From: Chinchilla lanigera
Lineage: Eukaryota; Chordata; Mammalia; Rodentia; Chinchillidae
DNA: 64,000 bases
NCBI RefSeq assembly: GCF_000276665.1
Contig: NW_004955447.1
Span: forward strand, 10,916,199-10,980,198
Direction of reading: 5' to 3'
Below, one piece after another: positions 47,305-60,600 of the stretch. A model generated the notes under the pieces. It saw only the letters and a program-made list of their open reading frames with translations, made no database searches and was not told where the DNA came from. The position numbers and the translations under genes are program-made. Each line of letters begins with the position of its first letter. Within the stretch, counting starts at the first letter, position 1.

Positions 47305-47525
47305 CGAGGTAGTACTCTAAGTGTTATACAAATGCCAACTCATTTAATATGTAATATAAAGGTATGAAATAAAAAATACTATTTTTTTCATTTTAAACTT
47401 GAAAGAACTGATATATAGAAAAACATCTGTCGAACAATTTGCTCAGAGTCCAACATTCGACAAGTAGAAGACCTAGAATTTGAATCCAGGTCACCTAAAG
47501 TCAGAACTTGCACTCTTAAACATTG
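47305..47525 (+). mobile_element. MIR SINE (diverged)
   Basis: Plus-strand order: GTACTCTAAGTGTTATACAA, AACTCATTTAATATGTAATA, AACTTGAAAGAACTGATATA, TTTGCTCAGAGTCCAACATT, GAATTTGAATCCAGGTCACC, TTGCACTCTTAAACATTGTG. This matches the MIR layout (start, 'cattttacagatgaggaaac', 'gattcgaacccagg', 'gctcttaaccact'). Confidence 0.75.
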
Positions 47526-47789
47526 TGATTTTATACATGAGAAATGGTTCTGATTACTGCTTCATTGGGTGAATATATTAGGTTAAACTGTCCTTTTGAC
47601 CCGTAATGATGTGAGTTTTACATTTCAGCCAAGCTGGAATTTGACCAAGAAAAAATAAAAAGTTTTATTTTCTTCAAATGAGAAGTCCCAGTGAGACTGA
47701 GAAGAAAACAGGCAAGTTATAATGTAGCATATGTTCCTACTGCCTCACTGACAGCTGTGTCTTCAGAGTAGAATGCAAGGAGTGATCTC

Positions 47790-48740
47790 TTATTTATTCA
47801 TTTTTATTCATTTTAAAGTTTTCATTGTGATGTGTTTGCAGTATATGCAGTTTGCAGTCATCTTGGGGAGTGGGTGCATCACATAATACAGCTGCTTCTA
47901 CTATTTTCCTTCCTTCCCCCGTCTAATTCCCCTTTCCTCATTTTCATCCTTGTTGATATTAATCTTAGCTCATGTTTATGGCATACTATGTTTACATGCG
48001 TTGAGGTCATTAGGTTCCTGTACCCGGCATGCCTATTCTACTTATTTCCCCTTTCCCTCCCACTCCCTTGCCCTTGGTCTCTGAGATACCTTCTTGTCTC
48101 CTGGTCTCTTTCTATCCGTCCTTTATTATGTTCTTTGTTTATACTATGCCTTGTTCAAGTGACAGATGCCATATGTGTTTATGCTCTTGTGCCTGATTTA
48201 TTTCACTTAACATTGTATTTCCCAGGTACATCTGTTTTCCTACAGATGTCTCAAATTCTTCCTTTTTTGTAACTGTGTAGTATTCCATTTTATATAGACA
48301 CCACATTTTCTTTGTTCATCATCCACTGATGGTTGTACAGGCTGCTTCCCGGATTTAGATATTATGAATTGTGCTGTTATACAGACTGGTATGTGTGTGT
48401 CACTGTACTATGAGATCTTCAGTTCTTTGGGGAACATTGCTAGAAGTTGGATAGATGGGTCATGTGGAATATCTAATTTATTTCTTTAAGAAATATCCAC
48501 ACTAATTTCCATAATGTTTGGACTAGTTTACATTCCCACCAACAGCGTAGAAATGTTCCTTTTTTCACCACAGCCACACTGGCATTTGTCATTTTCAGTT
48601 TCTTGATAATTGCCATTCTGTCCGGTGTAAGATAAAATCTTAGGATTGTTTTAACTTGCACTTCTCCAGTGGTCAGGGAGGTTCAATATTTTTTCATGAT
48701 TCTTTAGTGTCCTAACTTTCTAATTAGTTTAACAATCCCA
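47790..48740 (-). mobile_element. LINE-1 3-prime fragment
   Basis: About 950 bp of LINE-1 ORF2 C-terminal/3-prime UTR sequence in reverse orientation, parallel to 28060-29040. Shared hallmarks include TAGTATTCCATTTTATATAG, GACTAGTTTACATTCCCACC, AACAGCGTAG, TTTCACCACAGCCACACTGG and TGATAATTGCCATTCTGTCC. It is 5-prime truncated, as usual for LINE-1, and has no coding capacity. Confidence 0.85.
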
Positions 48741-49771
48741 GGATGGGGATTTTGAGGAGGCAGTAGGGACCACCGTAGGTACATAAATACAAATGCATGG
48801 ACTCAGTCTACCAGGGAGCCTGAGCCCCTCCAGTGATGTTTACAATTAGAGACAGGCCTACGGTCAGTCACGCCCGGGTTGGTGAACAACCGGAAGTCCG
48901 TCCCTGCGCGAGGTAGTTGCTTCTTTGGCAAGATAGTCTTAATTTAGCAGCAGGTAACACAACAGCAGAAAAAGCATTCTACTTTGGACTTTTTAGGTCG
49001 ACAATGTATTCTTTTGCTTTACTTGGATTTTGACAAGATATATATATATTTTTCATCCAGAAGCCAGGCTCTGATCTTATATTCCCCCTTGGGTAGATAA
49101 ATAACATTTTTGGAAATGTATTCTAGAGGAGAGAGAAGGTCATTGGCTGCACTTCTGGCTTTCACGTTTTTAAACTTTGTGATCTTGGACAAAACATATC
49201 TTTCTATTAGTGTGTTCAAAATCATTTACTTCATTTTTAAGTTACAATGCAAGTGATCATATGATTAAATGATAAAGATACATCTATAGCTACGATGTTG
49301 CCCAGAACTAAAAGAGAATTCATAAGGGAACAAGAAAACTTAGTGAGAATTTATGTCCGTGTTTCAGAGAAATAGTGGGAAAAAATGAAACAAAGCAAAC
49401 AAAGTAAAACAAAATGCCTGGATTTTCTTTGTAAATAAACATTGTAAATTCCACAGTATCATTACATACGTGAGTGTAATGATACCAATAGAAATATTCT
49501 TTTTGATCATTAACTCTGATAATGTCTCTAGGTCTCATCTAGACTACCAAGTGACAATCGTTTCAAGAATCCTTCATTTCCAATCAGCGTATAGCTGCCT
49601 TGGGGACCCAGTGACTGCCGGCCACAGTTCCCAGAGGTGGCACTGCTGTGCCACAGTAGCATAGCTGGAACTTAGAACGATTACTATGGCATGAATAATT
49701 AATGCTTACTTTGATGCAAATAAAGTAAAAATGGACTTAAGAGATTTAAAGTAAATTTTGTCATTGAGTAC
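48741..49771. other. Unique DNA, no gene seen
   Basis: A GC-richer segment at about 48750-48930 includes GGTTGGTGAACAACCGG and several CpGs. I cannot assign it to a gene or repeat. The remainder is AT-rich. Confidence 0.45.
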
Positions 49772-49889
49772 GATGAGGAAGATTTTTTTGTTTTGTTTTC
49801 TTCTGGTACCAGGAATCGAACTCATGACCTTGTGCTTGACAGGCAGGTGCTGTGCCACTGAGCTAAATCCCCAGCCGGGATGAGGAAGA
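49772..49889 (-). mobile_element. ID-type SINE with 11-bp target duplication
   Basis: The element is about 49783-49878 on the minus strand: TTTTTGTTTTGTTTTCTTC tail, GGTACCAGGAATCGAACTC, ATGACCTTGTGCTTGACAGG, CAGGTGCTGTGCCACTGAGC, TAAATCCCCAGCC. The perfect repeat GATGAGGAAGA flanks it (49772-49782 and 49879-49889). Somewhat older than the 35 and 45 kb copies. Confidence 0.92.
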
Positions 49890-51360
49890 CGAATGAGAGA
49901 AAATACATAGAAATATGTTCTCACAGATTAGACATTATAAATGCCTATTTGTCATAGTACTGTGGTTAAAGCATAAAAGTATATTCTATCTTATTCTAGA
50001 TGTCAAATTATTCATAACCAAGATACTTGAGGAATTTTATCTCATAAACTAAAATATACCTGATTCAATATTTCTTTCTTAATAAATAAAGGCTGAGAGA
50101 AACCAAAGACAAAATTAAGAATTTTAAAGATGAACAAGGAAATTCATGTTGTAAATAGCTCAGGGAAAAATAATATCTGCTAAAGGCCTATCAAAGAGTA
50201 AAGAAGATTGATTCAGAAAATGAGTCCAGTGTTTAAGGAGCATGAAATGAAAAACAATATACAGTGTGCTGCTATCCTGTTTTAAAGCATTATGGATTTT
50301 ATATTGGTGTTCCTGGCAACATTTAATCTGCCGCAGAAACTTACTCTGATGTTTTCTACTCAGGGTGCATGTCAAAGAAGCTGCGCTACCACAAATTCCT
50401 CAGAATCAAGCCTAGGAGTAGATGTTATATCTCTCTTTGAAATTTGCATCCTTCAGCTGTTTACCAGATCTAACTTAGGGTGAATTGTTTGAAAAGTGTA
50501 AGAAGAACTGGACAGTTAGAAATTTCACTTGCCCAAAGGCAAATTATAGATGTTTGTGTGAAATGTAGTCATCACCACATACTTGATTAGAGTATCTCAG
50601 CTGACTTCCTGAGAACTTAGAAAGCAGTAAATGTGAATTAGTGATGACTTCTTATATCTTCTTAAATGAAAAATAGCTCTGTAAATCTTTTTTAAAGGAT
50701 AAAACTCATCTACTCATTCGTTTATCAATTTGTGTGCACTAACCAGTAGCCAACCACTGCCTACCATTTGCCATCTTAAAGGGGAAGGTAAAGAAATCCT
50801 TGAAATTCCTATTGATTATGTTTTACTGCATTTTTAAAAATGGGGAGCAACTAGTATAAAGATTCATCCAACAATATGGGAGCATAAAATTTTACTTTAC
50901 ATTCTTTTAAAACATAAATAAATCTATAATTTTATGAATATATTTATAATGATAAAATTGAATTATGTTAGCCATGCTTCCACTGAAAATTACTATTGAG
51001 CTTTTGTTGCGTAACTGTATACTAAGCCAAATTAATGTATTATGATCTAAATTTAGTAATATTTATATTTATTCTAATGATTACTCTAATAGTGGTATTT
51101 TAAGTGTAGAAATATCAAAGAAGAGAAATGTTTTAACTTTTAAAAAATACAGATTCCTGACATGAGTGATAGTCACATATAAAAGATTTCAGGCTTAAAC
51201 TTGGTATTAGTCAGAAAGCAATACTTTTAAGTAGTGACACTTTGGAAAGTTAAATTTCTCATCATTATTATGACCTCATGCCTAAGACCTGCCTACGTAG
51301 TTTCTATGCCTCAATTTTCTTGGTAAGAAGTGAAGGGCACTAATTTTTAACAATTAAAAA
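49890..51360. other. Unique AT-rich DNA, no gene seen
   Basis: No recognisable gene or repeat. Confidence 0.5.
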
Positions 51361-51465
51361 TCTATCCATCTGTGTATTTGTCTATCTACCTATCATCTAT
51401 CTATTTATCTACCTACATATCTACCTATCTACCTATCTACCTATCTGTCATCTATCTCTATCATA
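51361..51465. repeat. (TCTA/CCTA)n tetranucleotide microsatellite
   Basis: About 100 bases of CTAT, CTAC and CATC units (for example CTATCTACCTATCTACCTAT), with interruptions. Confidence 0.93.
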
Positions 51466-51639
51466 CTACTTAGTCAAAAGTCTCAAATTTTTGGAAACAA
51501 GCTAATGATCACCACACATTGCAAAACCAAGCCTTGAGCTGCCATCTTGTGTCTCCACATGTTTGTGACTAATCTCAGCTGTCTGCCCTCACCCCATGAG
51601 CACCAGCCCTAGTCCCTGTGCTGCCCCATGTCCACTCTG

Positions 51640-52220
51640 ACAGGACAAAAGGAACTATCATGAACCAGGAACAGCTTGCCAAACTGCAGTACCAGTGCAC
51701 ATGGGTGGCAAAGGAACTGCTCACAGAAAGAAGGTGGTTCACAGAACAGCCATAGCGGATGCTAATGAACTTCATTTCTCATTACAGAAGTCAGGGCTAA
51801 ACAACAGGGCTGGTATCAAAGAGCTGAATACGTTTCCAAACCAAGGAACTGTGATCCAGGTCAGTGACTCTAAAGTTCAGGCACCTTGGGCAGCAAACGC
51901 TTTCACCAGTGCTGGTCATGCTGAGATGGGACAGAAATGCCAAGTGCCCAGCCCCCGTCTCACTGCAGACAGGCTGACTGGTTTCAGGAGGCTTACTGAA
52001 GCTCTGCCCACGCAGCAGTAATGCTTGCTCCTGGAGAGGAGGACGGTGAGGAGCTCCAGACCTTGTGGAGAATTTTATGAGGCTTCTAAGAGTGGGGCAA
52101 ACTGATTTGAGCCAACTTCTGAAGAAGACCAAGCTTCTAAGAAGTTACTGGGTGCAGCTATTTTATATTATGACTGCTTTTAAAAATTGTTTTTGCTTAT
52201 GATCTAATAAAAATCTAGAT
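51640..52220 (+). pseudogene. BTF3: Processed pseudogene of BTF3
   Basis: An intronless retrocopy of basic transcription factor 3, the beta subunit of the nascent polypeptide-associated complex. The ATG at 51660 opens the MNQE.LAKLQ start. A one-base loss near 51696 then shifts frame, so the next part reads in another frame from 51695 to a stop at 52019-52021. This part contains [32 protein letters not shown], and FRRLTEALP. The FTNQ-like and EALP wording fits BTF3 better than BTF3L4. One of three consecutive Lys codons is missing and the segment after GHAE is scrambled. The C-terminal VENF...EASK.EAN region is recognisable at about 52063-52102 after a further frameshift, with TGA at 52103-52105 and AATAAA at 52206-52211. 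Immediately upstream, ACAAAAGGAACTATC resembles the codons before this Met in the longer BTF3 form. No clear poly-A tail or target duplication remains, so it is old. It cannot make BTF3. Confidence 0.93.
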
Positions 52221-53400
52221 CTCTAGTATTTTTAAGACCAAGTCCCTCGGACACAGCAGCTCTTTCCCCTTCCTGCTTACACACAGTTCATCCTTTGCAG
52301 CCAATGAACCTGAAGAAGCCAGGGAATAAGGTTTGAAGCAAAGTTTAATAAAGTTCTTTGCCTAGTGAAAACCAGAAAGCAAAAAGCAAGCCTTTGGCCA
52401 ACTGACTAATTTTACACTTGTGATTCAGAATAATTTTTAAAAATCCAAACAAATCAACAGTAATGACAAAGAGCCGTGAACCTCATTTCAATGCGATTCT
52501 ACTGTCCAATAGGGTGATGGAAAAATACAGTAAGTTTAAAGTTTTAAAAACATATTATCATAGTAAAGACATTTGGTTATTAGTCCCTGTCCAAATATTA
52601 TACCTCTATTTGAATGCACTTAGGTTATTTCTCTTGTCACAGTCTGAAGCAGTCCCAGAAGTATTCCTTCTCCTCTTCAAGAAATATGATCAAAAATTGG
52701 GTGAATGCTGCTGCTAAGCTGCACCCAGTGGGAAGGCATGCTGGTAAAAACATGGTGTGCCTTCATCCACCTTGTTCACCTGATCAGTTAATGTGTGATT
52801 TTGGCTCTTTCTAACATCATGGTGATTATGCAAAGTACACATTATGAATGGATTTCGAACATCCACGCAGCCAAGACGGAGCAACTCAAAGACCGTCATA
52901 AAGGTGTACTTTGAGAACCGTTCAGAAAGGGACAAAGTGAGGGGTAGTATTTTGAGAGGGATTAATGGCAATGCATCTTTTACTGTAATCAATTCTTAAA
53001 GTTGAAACATTGACCATATTTTTGTATCAGAACTTGTATTTATCTTTTTAATATGGACAAGACAAGGTGCTCAAAATGCCATGAGTATGTAGTATCTAAG
53101 CGATGTAGATATTCAGGTGAGATGCATAATCCTCTTTTTGGTGATCATTTGCTTGTTATTTGAGGACTCAGACAAATTTTGAGTACCTTCTTAGTCATAT
53201 GGAGCTGACTCACCAAAGGAACTTAATGCTATGTAAGGAATGATATGTTTTAATTGATCAAAGATTAAAGGGCCTATAAAAGTACAGTAGAAGATGACTA
53301 AATGTCAGTCAAAAGAGTTCACTTTTTGATTGAAGTTTACTGAATCATCAAAGCACAAAGATGTTTCCGGCCAGGAAATGACTTAGTTGGGTGGTTCTAG
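52221..53400. other. Unique DNA, no gene seen
   Basis: The section 52700-53000 has a 92-codon minus-strand open frame and less AT-rich sequence. It has the feel of an old transposon-derived or pseudogene segment, but I could not assign it. The remainder is AT-rich. Confidence 0.4.
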
Positions 53401-53479
53401 CCAGAGTGTGCAGGGCCAACTCTCCTTTATTGCCTTTGTTGCATTCTCTCTGCTTTTATGTTTTTCCAAGTTCATTTTA

Positions 53480-54640
53480 TCCTTTCTCACAAACATAAAT
53501 GTAATCTTCATGACGATAATGCTCAAATATTTAACTCCAGCCTTCTCTCTCTGCCTCTCCCTCTTACATTATTTGGTTGTCTTCATAATACTCATACAAT
53601 TTGTGTTTACTTCATTTCTTGGGTCCTTGTTTTGTTTTTGTCTATCTTTCTTACTGTAATGTAAACACCGAGCCCCTAGGTCATACTGATCTAGTTCCCT
53701 TGGTTCATAGTAGACAATCAGTAATCATACACATTTCGGAGTCAGCCTTGCTCCTACTGGTGTCTCTCTGTCAGCTACATCTTCTGTCCTTTGCGGTCTT
53801 TCTGTATTGAATATTCCATGGCAGTATGTGAAACAAGCAACGCCATAATTAACAAGAGTTAGACTGCCAGATCCTTACCCTTTCTCCGTCATCCCAGCCC
53901 ATCAGTAAGTCCATCCATTTCTTCTTTTAGAAGCTTCCCGCACAGACTGCCGTTCCTGCACTCCAGGGAAACTTTGTTTTTTCCTAGACTATGCAAAGTT
54001 TTGAAATTGGTTCATTAACCTCTACATGTAGCCACTGTCTGACATCAAAAGTGATTTTGCTACACATAACTGTAGTCATGTTATTCCATGCTTCAAAATA
54101 TTCAATGGTTTGTACTATACTAAAAGTAAAATGACCTGAAGATAGTAATTATCTGTAATATCCTGACTCATATCTGACCCCTCATTTCCTTGCTTTTCCT
54201 GGGGGATGACTAAAACCATTCTTTGTCCTTATTTTCTTTCTTGTTGACTGTATCCGGTGGTGCAAGACTTGTCTCTCTTCCTGGAATAAGCCACTCTCTT
54301 CTGTCTTAGGATATTTTCACAAATGGTGCGTCTTCTACCGGGAGCCCTCCTGCTCTTCTGCAGTCAGGTGGTTAGTTCTGTTTTAGGGTGCTTTGTTTGT
54401 AACGTCAGAGAGATCTATGCTGAAATTTTTCCCTCACTTAAGCACCACCCTTCAACACACTCCTGCTTGTTTTTCTTCCAAACCTTAAAAGATGCTGTTT
54501 ATTTTTATTCATCTTCCTCACCATAATGTAAAGTCTTTCAGACAGGAGTCACACCAATTGCTCATTAGCTTTGCTTAGTTTCTTTGGTCTATTGTAAATA
54601 ATCAACGCTTATTATGGAATAAAGGAATCCCTTTGTTTAA
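53480..54640 (+). mobile_element. LINE-2-like remnants
   Basis: Two diverged L2-type 3-prime ends in sense orientation. One ends around 53720 (TAATGTAAACACCGAGCCCC, GGTTCATAGTAGACAATCAG). The other runs about 54040-54640: ATTCCATGCTTCAAAATATT, CAATGGTTTGTACTATACTA, TAAAATGACCTGAAGATAG, ACCATAATGTAAAGTCTTTC, ATTGTAAATAATCAACGCTT. The phrases follow the L2 order but with many changes, and the boundaries are estimates. The open frames inside it are not genes. Confidence 0.5.
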
Positions 54641-57600
54641 TGTTGCACCCAACCCAAATGCACACTAAATAAGCCCCCTAAAGGATGTAGTAAACAGCCA
54701 AGCTAAAATTCAGAGCAATTTTAATAGTCCAATTAAATTACAACATCAGTGGTTAGGTGTCACATAGTCAGAGCATGGCACACCTCATTCCTTCAGCTAT
54801 AAGCTAAATCAATTGAATTGGAAAATATTATTGGCTTTACATAATTAGAATAGTCAAGGGTTAATCTTATTCTGATATTCACAGGTCCAGGGTCTCGAAC
54901 AACGTTAGGCTTCTTTCTTTCACTTTGCCTGAACCAATTCTGTCTATGCTAGGATAGAAGTCCACTGACTTCAGAAACTTACATGTTGTTGTCCTAGCTA
55001 TCCCAGAAGAAATAAAACATTTTAATTAGTACTTTAGGAACATCAGCCTCAGGAGAATTCTCTTTGGCTTACATTGTATATATGCCCATTTTGAGTGGAT
55101 AACTTTCCTAATAACTACTTCTGTTCACTGGGCCTTAAGCTATACGTTCATGATGAGGATAAAATATACAAGTTCATTGACCCAGAATAATAAAGGAATG
55201 TTATTACATGGAAAATAATAATGTACTAGAGAGGAAGCAAATCCTATTTACCTATCCATTTATTGCCAAAACCATGTTAAATTTAAGTATATGTTATATG
55301 GATAATTTATTTTTAATAGCTGTGATAAATGCAATCCAATAGATAATTATTTTATCTCATTTTCATATTTTTACCTGCAATGGTAAAGTCATAATACATA
55401 AGCAATTGCTGCTCCATTGAGGAGTAAGAACAAGTATTTTAAGTGCAGGAGACAAATGCCATGATGTTAAAATACAAGTTTGTTATTTGAAGCAATGCAT
55501 TATTGTCTGGCCTAACTGCAGATATTAAAAAAATGAAAATTTAACCTCTTTCAGGTACTTTTTGTATATGGAAAAAAAATGAAATATAGATGACAGCCTG
55601 GTTGGAATTAAAGCAATATATCTATAAGTAGCATGCTACCATGGACTTTGAGAAGCTAGATTTCCTAGAAGTTTATTGATTTCAGTATTTAATTGAAAAA
55701 TAAAATGCAGTGATCAAGAGCATAATAAAGCAGAAGACAAAATCTTTCATATTTTTTTCCTATTGTGGTCAGCTGTATTTAAAAGATCATCAAAGTGAGA
55801 AATGACAGTTATAAAGAACAGACAAAAATGTGTTTGGATCTTTTTTATGCCTTCCAGTGAGAATGTGGGACAAGAGCTCTTGCCCACGTAACTAATACCC
55901 ACTCCTGAGCACAGTGATGCATTCTGGGACTTTTGAGTGATTATCTGCTATTTAAAAGCAGGCTGTTTGAAATTTTGTTTCTATGAGAGTATTATTTAAA
56001 GTTGTAGGACACAATGAGTTCAATGTCTAAATCAACATCCAAGAACACAGATCTCATTGGCTTGCCATGTTAGTAAATCAACTCACCTAAATAATCTTGA
56101 GACTCTGACAATGGTGCAGGCCCTGGGCTTGGAAATTCAGCTATTGCCTCACCGTGAACTTGATCTTCTGACATTTTAATGTGTTGAGGTCCTATTTCTG
56201 ATGGCTCAGTTTGGACATGGGAGTAAATTATCTTGAGGGGCAGAAAGTTAAGAGCTGATGTTCAGGTTTGGAGTCAAACTGTCTGTCCTTTGAGCTAAGA
56301 AAGGTGGGATACAATGGACATCTGAAGTTTTTCCTCAGTACATATTGTTGCTGTACTAAGTAATACAGAAAACAAAACAAAGTAACATTAAAGCACCAGA
56401 AAATCTGGAAGGGATGCTATATTTGCATGAGTTCAGCTCATTTCTGTAAAACAAATTTTATTATTTATTTTGTGTGTAGGGGTATGTGTACGTGTGTGTG
56501 TATTTTAAATGAATGCCGTGACTTCAGGGCATAAAAGCAGAACACAGAGTCTGATGTTTAAGGTACTTTGATTTTACTTTCTTCCCACTGTCGGGGATTG
56601 TTTGGCAATAAATTGTATTATATGCTGCTTCAATTTACTAGTCTTTTCAGATCTGACTACACTTAATTACTCAAGACATGATGTACTAAAATCTACATCT
56701 GGAAACAATGTCACTTGGTGTTTGGCATTTGAAAGTTAGATTTATGTTAAATGAATATTTTTTTACCACAAGCTTTGGGGAAGAAATTGGTGCTGCCAGA
56801 CACTTTTTATGGATACAGCTTAAAACAAATAGTGGATGCTGTCTTCTCATTATTGATGTTCTGAGCTGATGAGGTGTGCCTCTTCGCTTTTATCTTTTTC
56901 TTATTTTTATATCTAACCAGCTTTTCACAGATAATTGCCCCTCTGTTATTAGAAGCAGACCTTGTCTCTCTCTTTTTAAATCAGTCTTATATGCTGTGTA
57001 TAGTACAAAAAAAATTTAGCTTTGTTTTTAGGTTATCAAAGTCAATAGAAGACTTTCCCATTTGAGGATAAATTAAATTTAATTTTAGAACTCTCAGGGA
57101 TTCTTTAGAATTATGGTAGAGTTCTTTATAATTTTCACAGGGATTCCTTTTGAATTGTTCTTATAGAATTTAAACCTATGCTTCTGTGGAGCATGTGCTC
57201 TTCACAGAGTGCATGGAAAACATGAGTGCAGCAGATTCCATAATATTTTGGACCCTAGATTTACTCCTCATTATAAATATGCAAGCACTTTAAAAATTAT
57301 AGTGGTAATGTTTGTTTTCTTAGCTTATGTGGGTTAAATCAGTCCACCAATAGGTGTGGTATAAAAGTAATAGTACTGCTATCATCCACTGAGGGTCCTT
57401 TTACTCAGTGTACATAGAAGTCACAAATAGGCAGGTGGCTTCTTCAGTGTTGATAGCTCCGAGCTCCGAATGCTGGTAGTTATGGGCTGTGAAGTCAGTG
57501 GCCGTCGTTGATGTTTGGAATCAACAACTTCTTGTAGGCCTTGGAGATGCTTCTGGCCAACAGGGAAGGTGGCTTTTGGCAGTTCTTCCTTTCTGGATGT

Positions 57601-60600
57601 CATTCTCTTGCTGCCAGCTGCCTTTAGTGTTATGAGCTCTGGCTGATGCTTCCTTTTTAGTCAACAGATTTTGGGTTTGCCCATTCTCAGTGTGTGAGCA
57701 CAGCCTGCTCTACTCAAGATAAAACTCACAAAGAGGCAAAAGAATGGCATATGGAAGAGGCTTAGTAAGAATAGTACAGTAGCATCGGAGGGAGCAGGCA
57801 TGACTTGATCTACTTAAGGGTACAGCTTAGATAGAAGAAAAAGGTGGGCTCATGCACAGGTAGTGTCTTTAACTTTCTATTTAACCATGGCTAGGGCAGG
57901 GCCTTGTGGACCCTATTGGCAATGGCTGGCCAGGTGCAGAGCCATTCAGAGAGGTTTGGAGGCCAGAGTCATCTGGATGAACCTGCGCTGAAGACTGCTG
58001 CAGGCAAAGCAGATGTCTTCTAGAGAAGCCATGGGGTATCTGAGGTAGGTGAGAGGAGTTTGTGGCACCTGTAGAAGAAAAAATGAAAGATGCCTATGGG
58101 GAGGGGGAGTTCAGACTCTTCTTTCCTGCCTCGGCATATTTAGTTAAATGTATCTTTAGAAAGTGAAAATAGCATTGGTACTAGTGAACAAGATAAAATT
58201 TAATGCAAGAATAAGATAATTTCTATGCCCACTCCACTAATAGTATTTCAGATTACACAATTTTTCATGACATAACGACATATATGATTGTGTTTTCCAC
58301 TGCAATATGATTTTAAATTATTTTGATAGATAAAACATAGTTTTAGCAAAAATCCCTCAATCTAGGTTTTAAGTAATTTGAAAAGGCCGGTCTTATGTCA
58401 CACCTTGATAAACCGAATGAAGCTAGAAAGATGTGAAAATAAAATATTCCACCTCCCAATTCATTACAGATATTTGATTTACAAGTTTGAGTTAAGTTTG
58501 TTGATTAAAAAGCAAAGTGAAATCAAAGAAATCTGAATGATGCTATTCACCAGGAGACTGGTTCCTAAGCATTTATATTCTTGATTACAAGGTAACTGAA
58601 CAAATAAAGATGACTAAGGAATTGACACTTTGCAACATTTTGGCACTATAATTAATACTATATTTGGGAGAAATCAGATGCTCATCAGCCATCACAGAAT
58701 ATGCTCAGTTAGCATTTTCAGAATCTACTAGCTGCATAGCAAGCATCACAGAGTAATTTGTTTGTGTTGTTAATTATATCAACAGAGTATCACACTATAT
58801 CAGGTTATCCATTCTGGAATATTTGCTTTGATGGTAATGTAAGCATTATACAGTTGAATCAATTTAAGATCAGCATTATGCTTCTGTTTAGATTGTACAA
58901 ATTGTATTACCTTAATAAGGCACTTCCTGATGGGGAATAATTTAAGACTGAATGGTCAACAGAAGTCCTTTTTTGAATACTACACTTTGCAACATTAGTG
59001 AAATTAGCCAGGGCCGAGAGATGTGAGAGCTAACGTCCTAATATCTGTGTTTCTATTAAATTGTGTGACAATTGAAAGCACTTTCCATATAGCTTGTAAA
59101 ATTCATCATTAAAGAAGAGGCTTTTCTTTAGATAATGTTCTGCATATATTTGGGATGACTTTTTCATGAATATATTATTTTGCCAAGTTTTCTGTAGCTC
59201 CAGGGTATGCCTGCAGTATTATCATGAAAAAAATACTATTGATACCACACTTTTGAAATATCAGAATACTATTTTACATTTTCTTGGTAGACTTTTATTA
59301 CATTATAAGGAATTCAGACATTAGTTTTGTAGGGAAATAGTATTGAGAACTTGAATACCTCAATTTCTTTCCTTTCCTTGCTCCTGGTAAAGACTGCTGG
59401 AGACAAACCCACATGAATGAGTTCAATCACTTAGCTTGAGTAAGGGGTGTACACAATATTGGATTCAAAGTCAGCAACTTATTTCTCTAAAAAATGGTAG
59501 AAAATGAAATACCATCAGATAAGGAGAATTATGTGATACTGTGATGTAAACTAGGAAACCCACATACAAACTTAACATGCTGACTTTTGTGATTTTCATT
59601 CAGGATTAATTGCATAACTGCTTTCTGATCACCTACAGATAAGTGATAGCAATGAATCACGAATACAAACAAATAGATTTATATAACTCTTGCTGCTCAC
59701 AGAAAATATTGACCACTTCTACATTTATTTTTAGTGAATTTACAACATTAAGAATCAGGGTATTTAGGTATTTTATAAAAAATTATAAATAATGTAGTAT
59801 CACAGAATTAATGTTCGGTAAAGCAGTTAGCAAAAATGATTGGTAGGAATGCCGCCATGATATTCCTCCAGGTGTTAGGTTGATAATTTAATATTTTTCA
59901 GATTATTACAGTATTAATACAACTGCTATGGGAGCAAGAAGTTATAGTTGTACTAAACTTGAAGTAAAATTATATCCAAAGGATGCCTAAAAATGGTGCT
60001 GTACTTATAAATTCATCAGTTTTCATTTCCTTTTTTTCAGCAGGAAGGAAAGTTTAGTTTGTTTGATATGAACTCACACTCTACTGAAAATATTACTGCT
60101 TAAAAGTAACAGAATAACAATTGGACCACATAAAATATATTGTTTCTGTACATTTTTTTCTTATATTAACAATACATGTACATTTTTTTCCTTTTGTTGC
60201 TAGTAGTCTCTTTAGACTTCTAGTGTTAGCTCAAGAATGGTTTTCTACTTCACTTGTGAGCCACCCTTAAGCCCCGCCCCCTCCCATTGTCTTGGAGAAA
60301 GTGTTTGTGTGTTCTGCGCTGGTTATGCTTCCTTCTGAGGGAACAAAGGGGCATGACCCCCGCACCCCGCCTCCCTGTCACATCTCCCAGTTGTCTTGGC
60401 TTTCTCAAGAGGCGAAGTGGCTTTCCTTATTGCTTCTTTATTTATCTGTAAAATCTTTTATCCTCTGTCTCAATCCCTTTTGTACTTCCCATTTCATTTT
60501 CCACCTCTATTTTCTGGATCGTTTTGTGTGCTTTTTAAATCAAACAGGCTTTTTCTGCAAGGTTAATATCTTACATACTTTTTTTTTTTTCGTCTTTGAT

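Noticed and set aside
47832..48272. 146-codon hydrophobic plus-strand open frame
   Set aside because: It is antisense to a LINE-1 3-prime fragment; the hydrophobic reading comes from T-rich complement sequence.
51797..52132. 111-codon minus-strand open frame
   Set aside because: Antisense shadow of the BTF3 processed pseudogene.
52700..53000. Possible transposase or pseudogene remnant on the minus strand
   Set aside because: No catalytic or zinc-finger motif could be confirmed; the similarity is only an impression.
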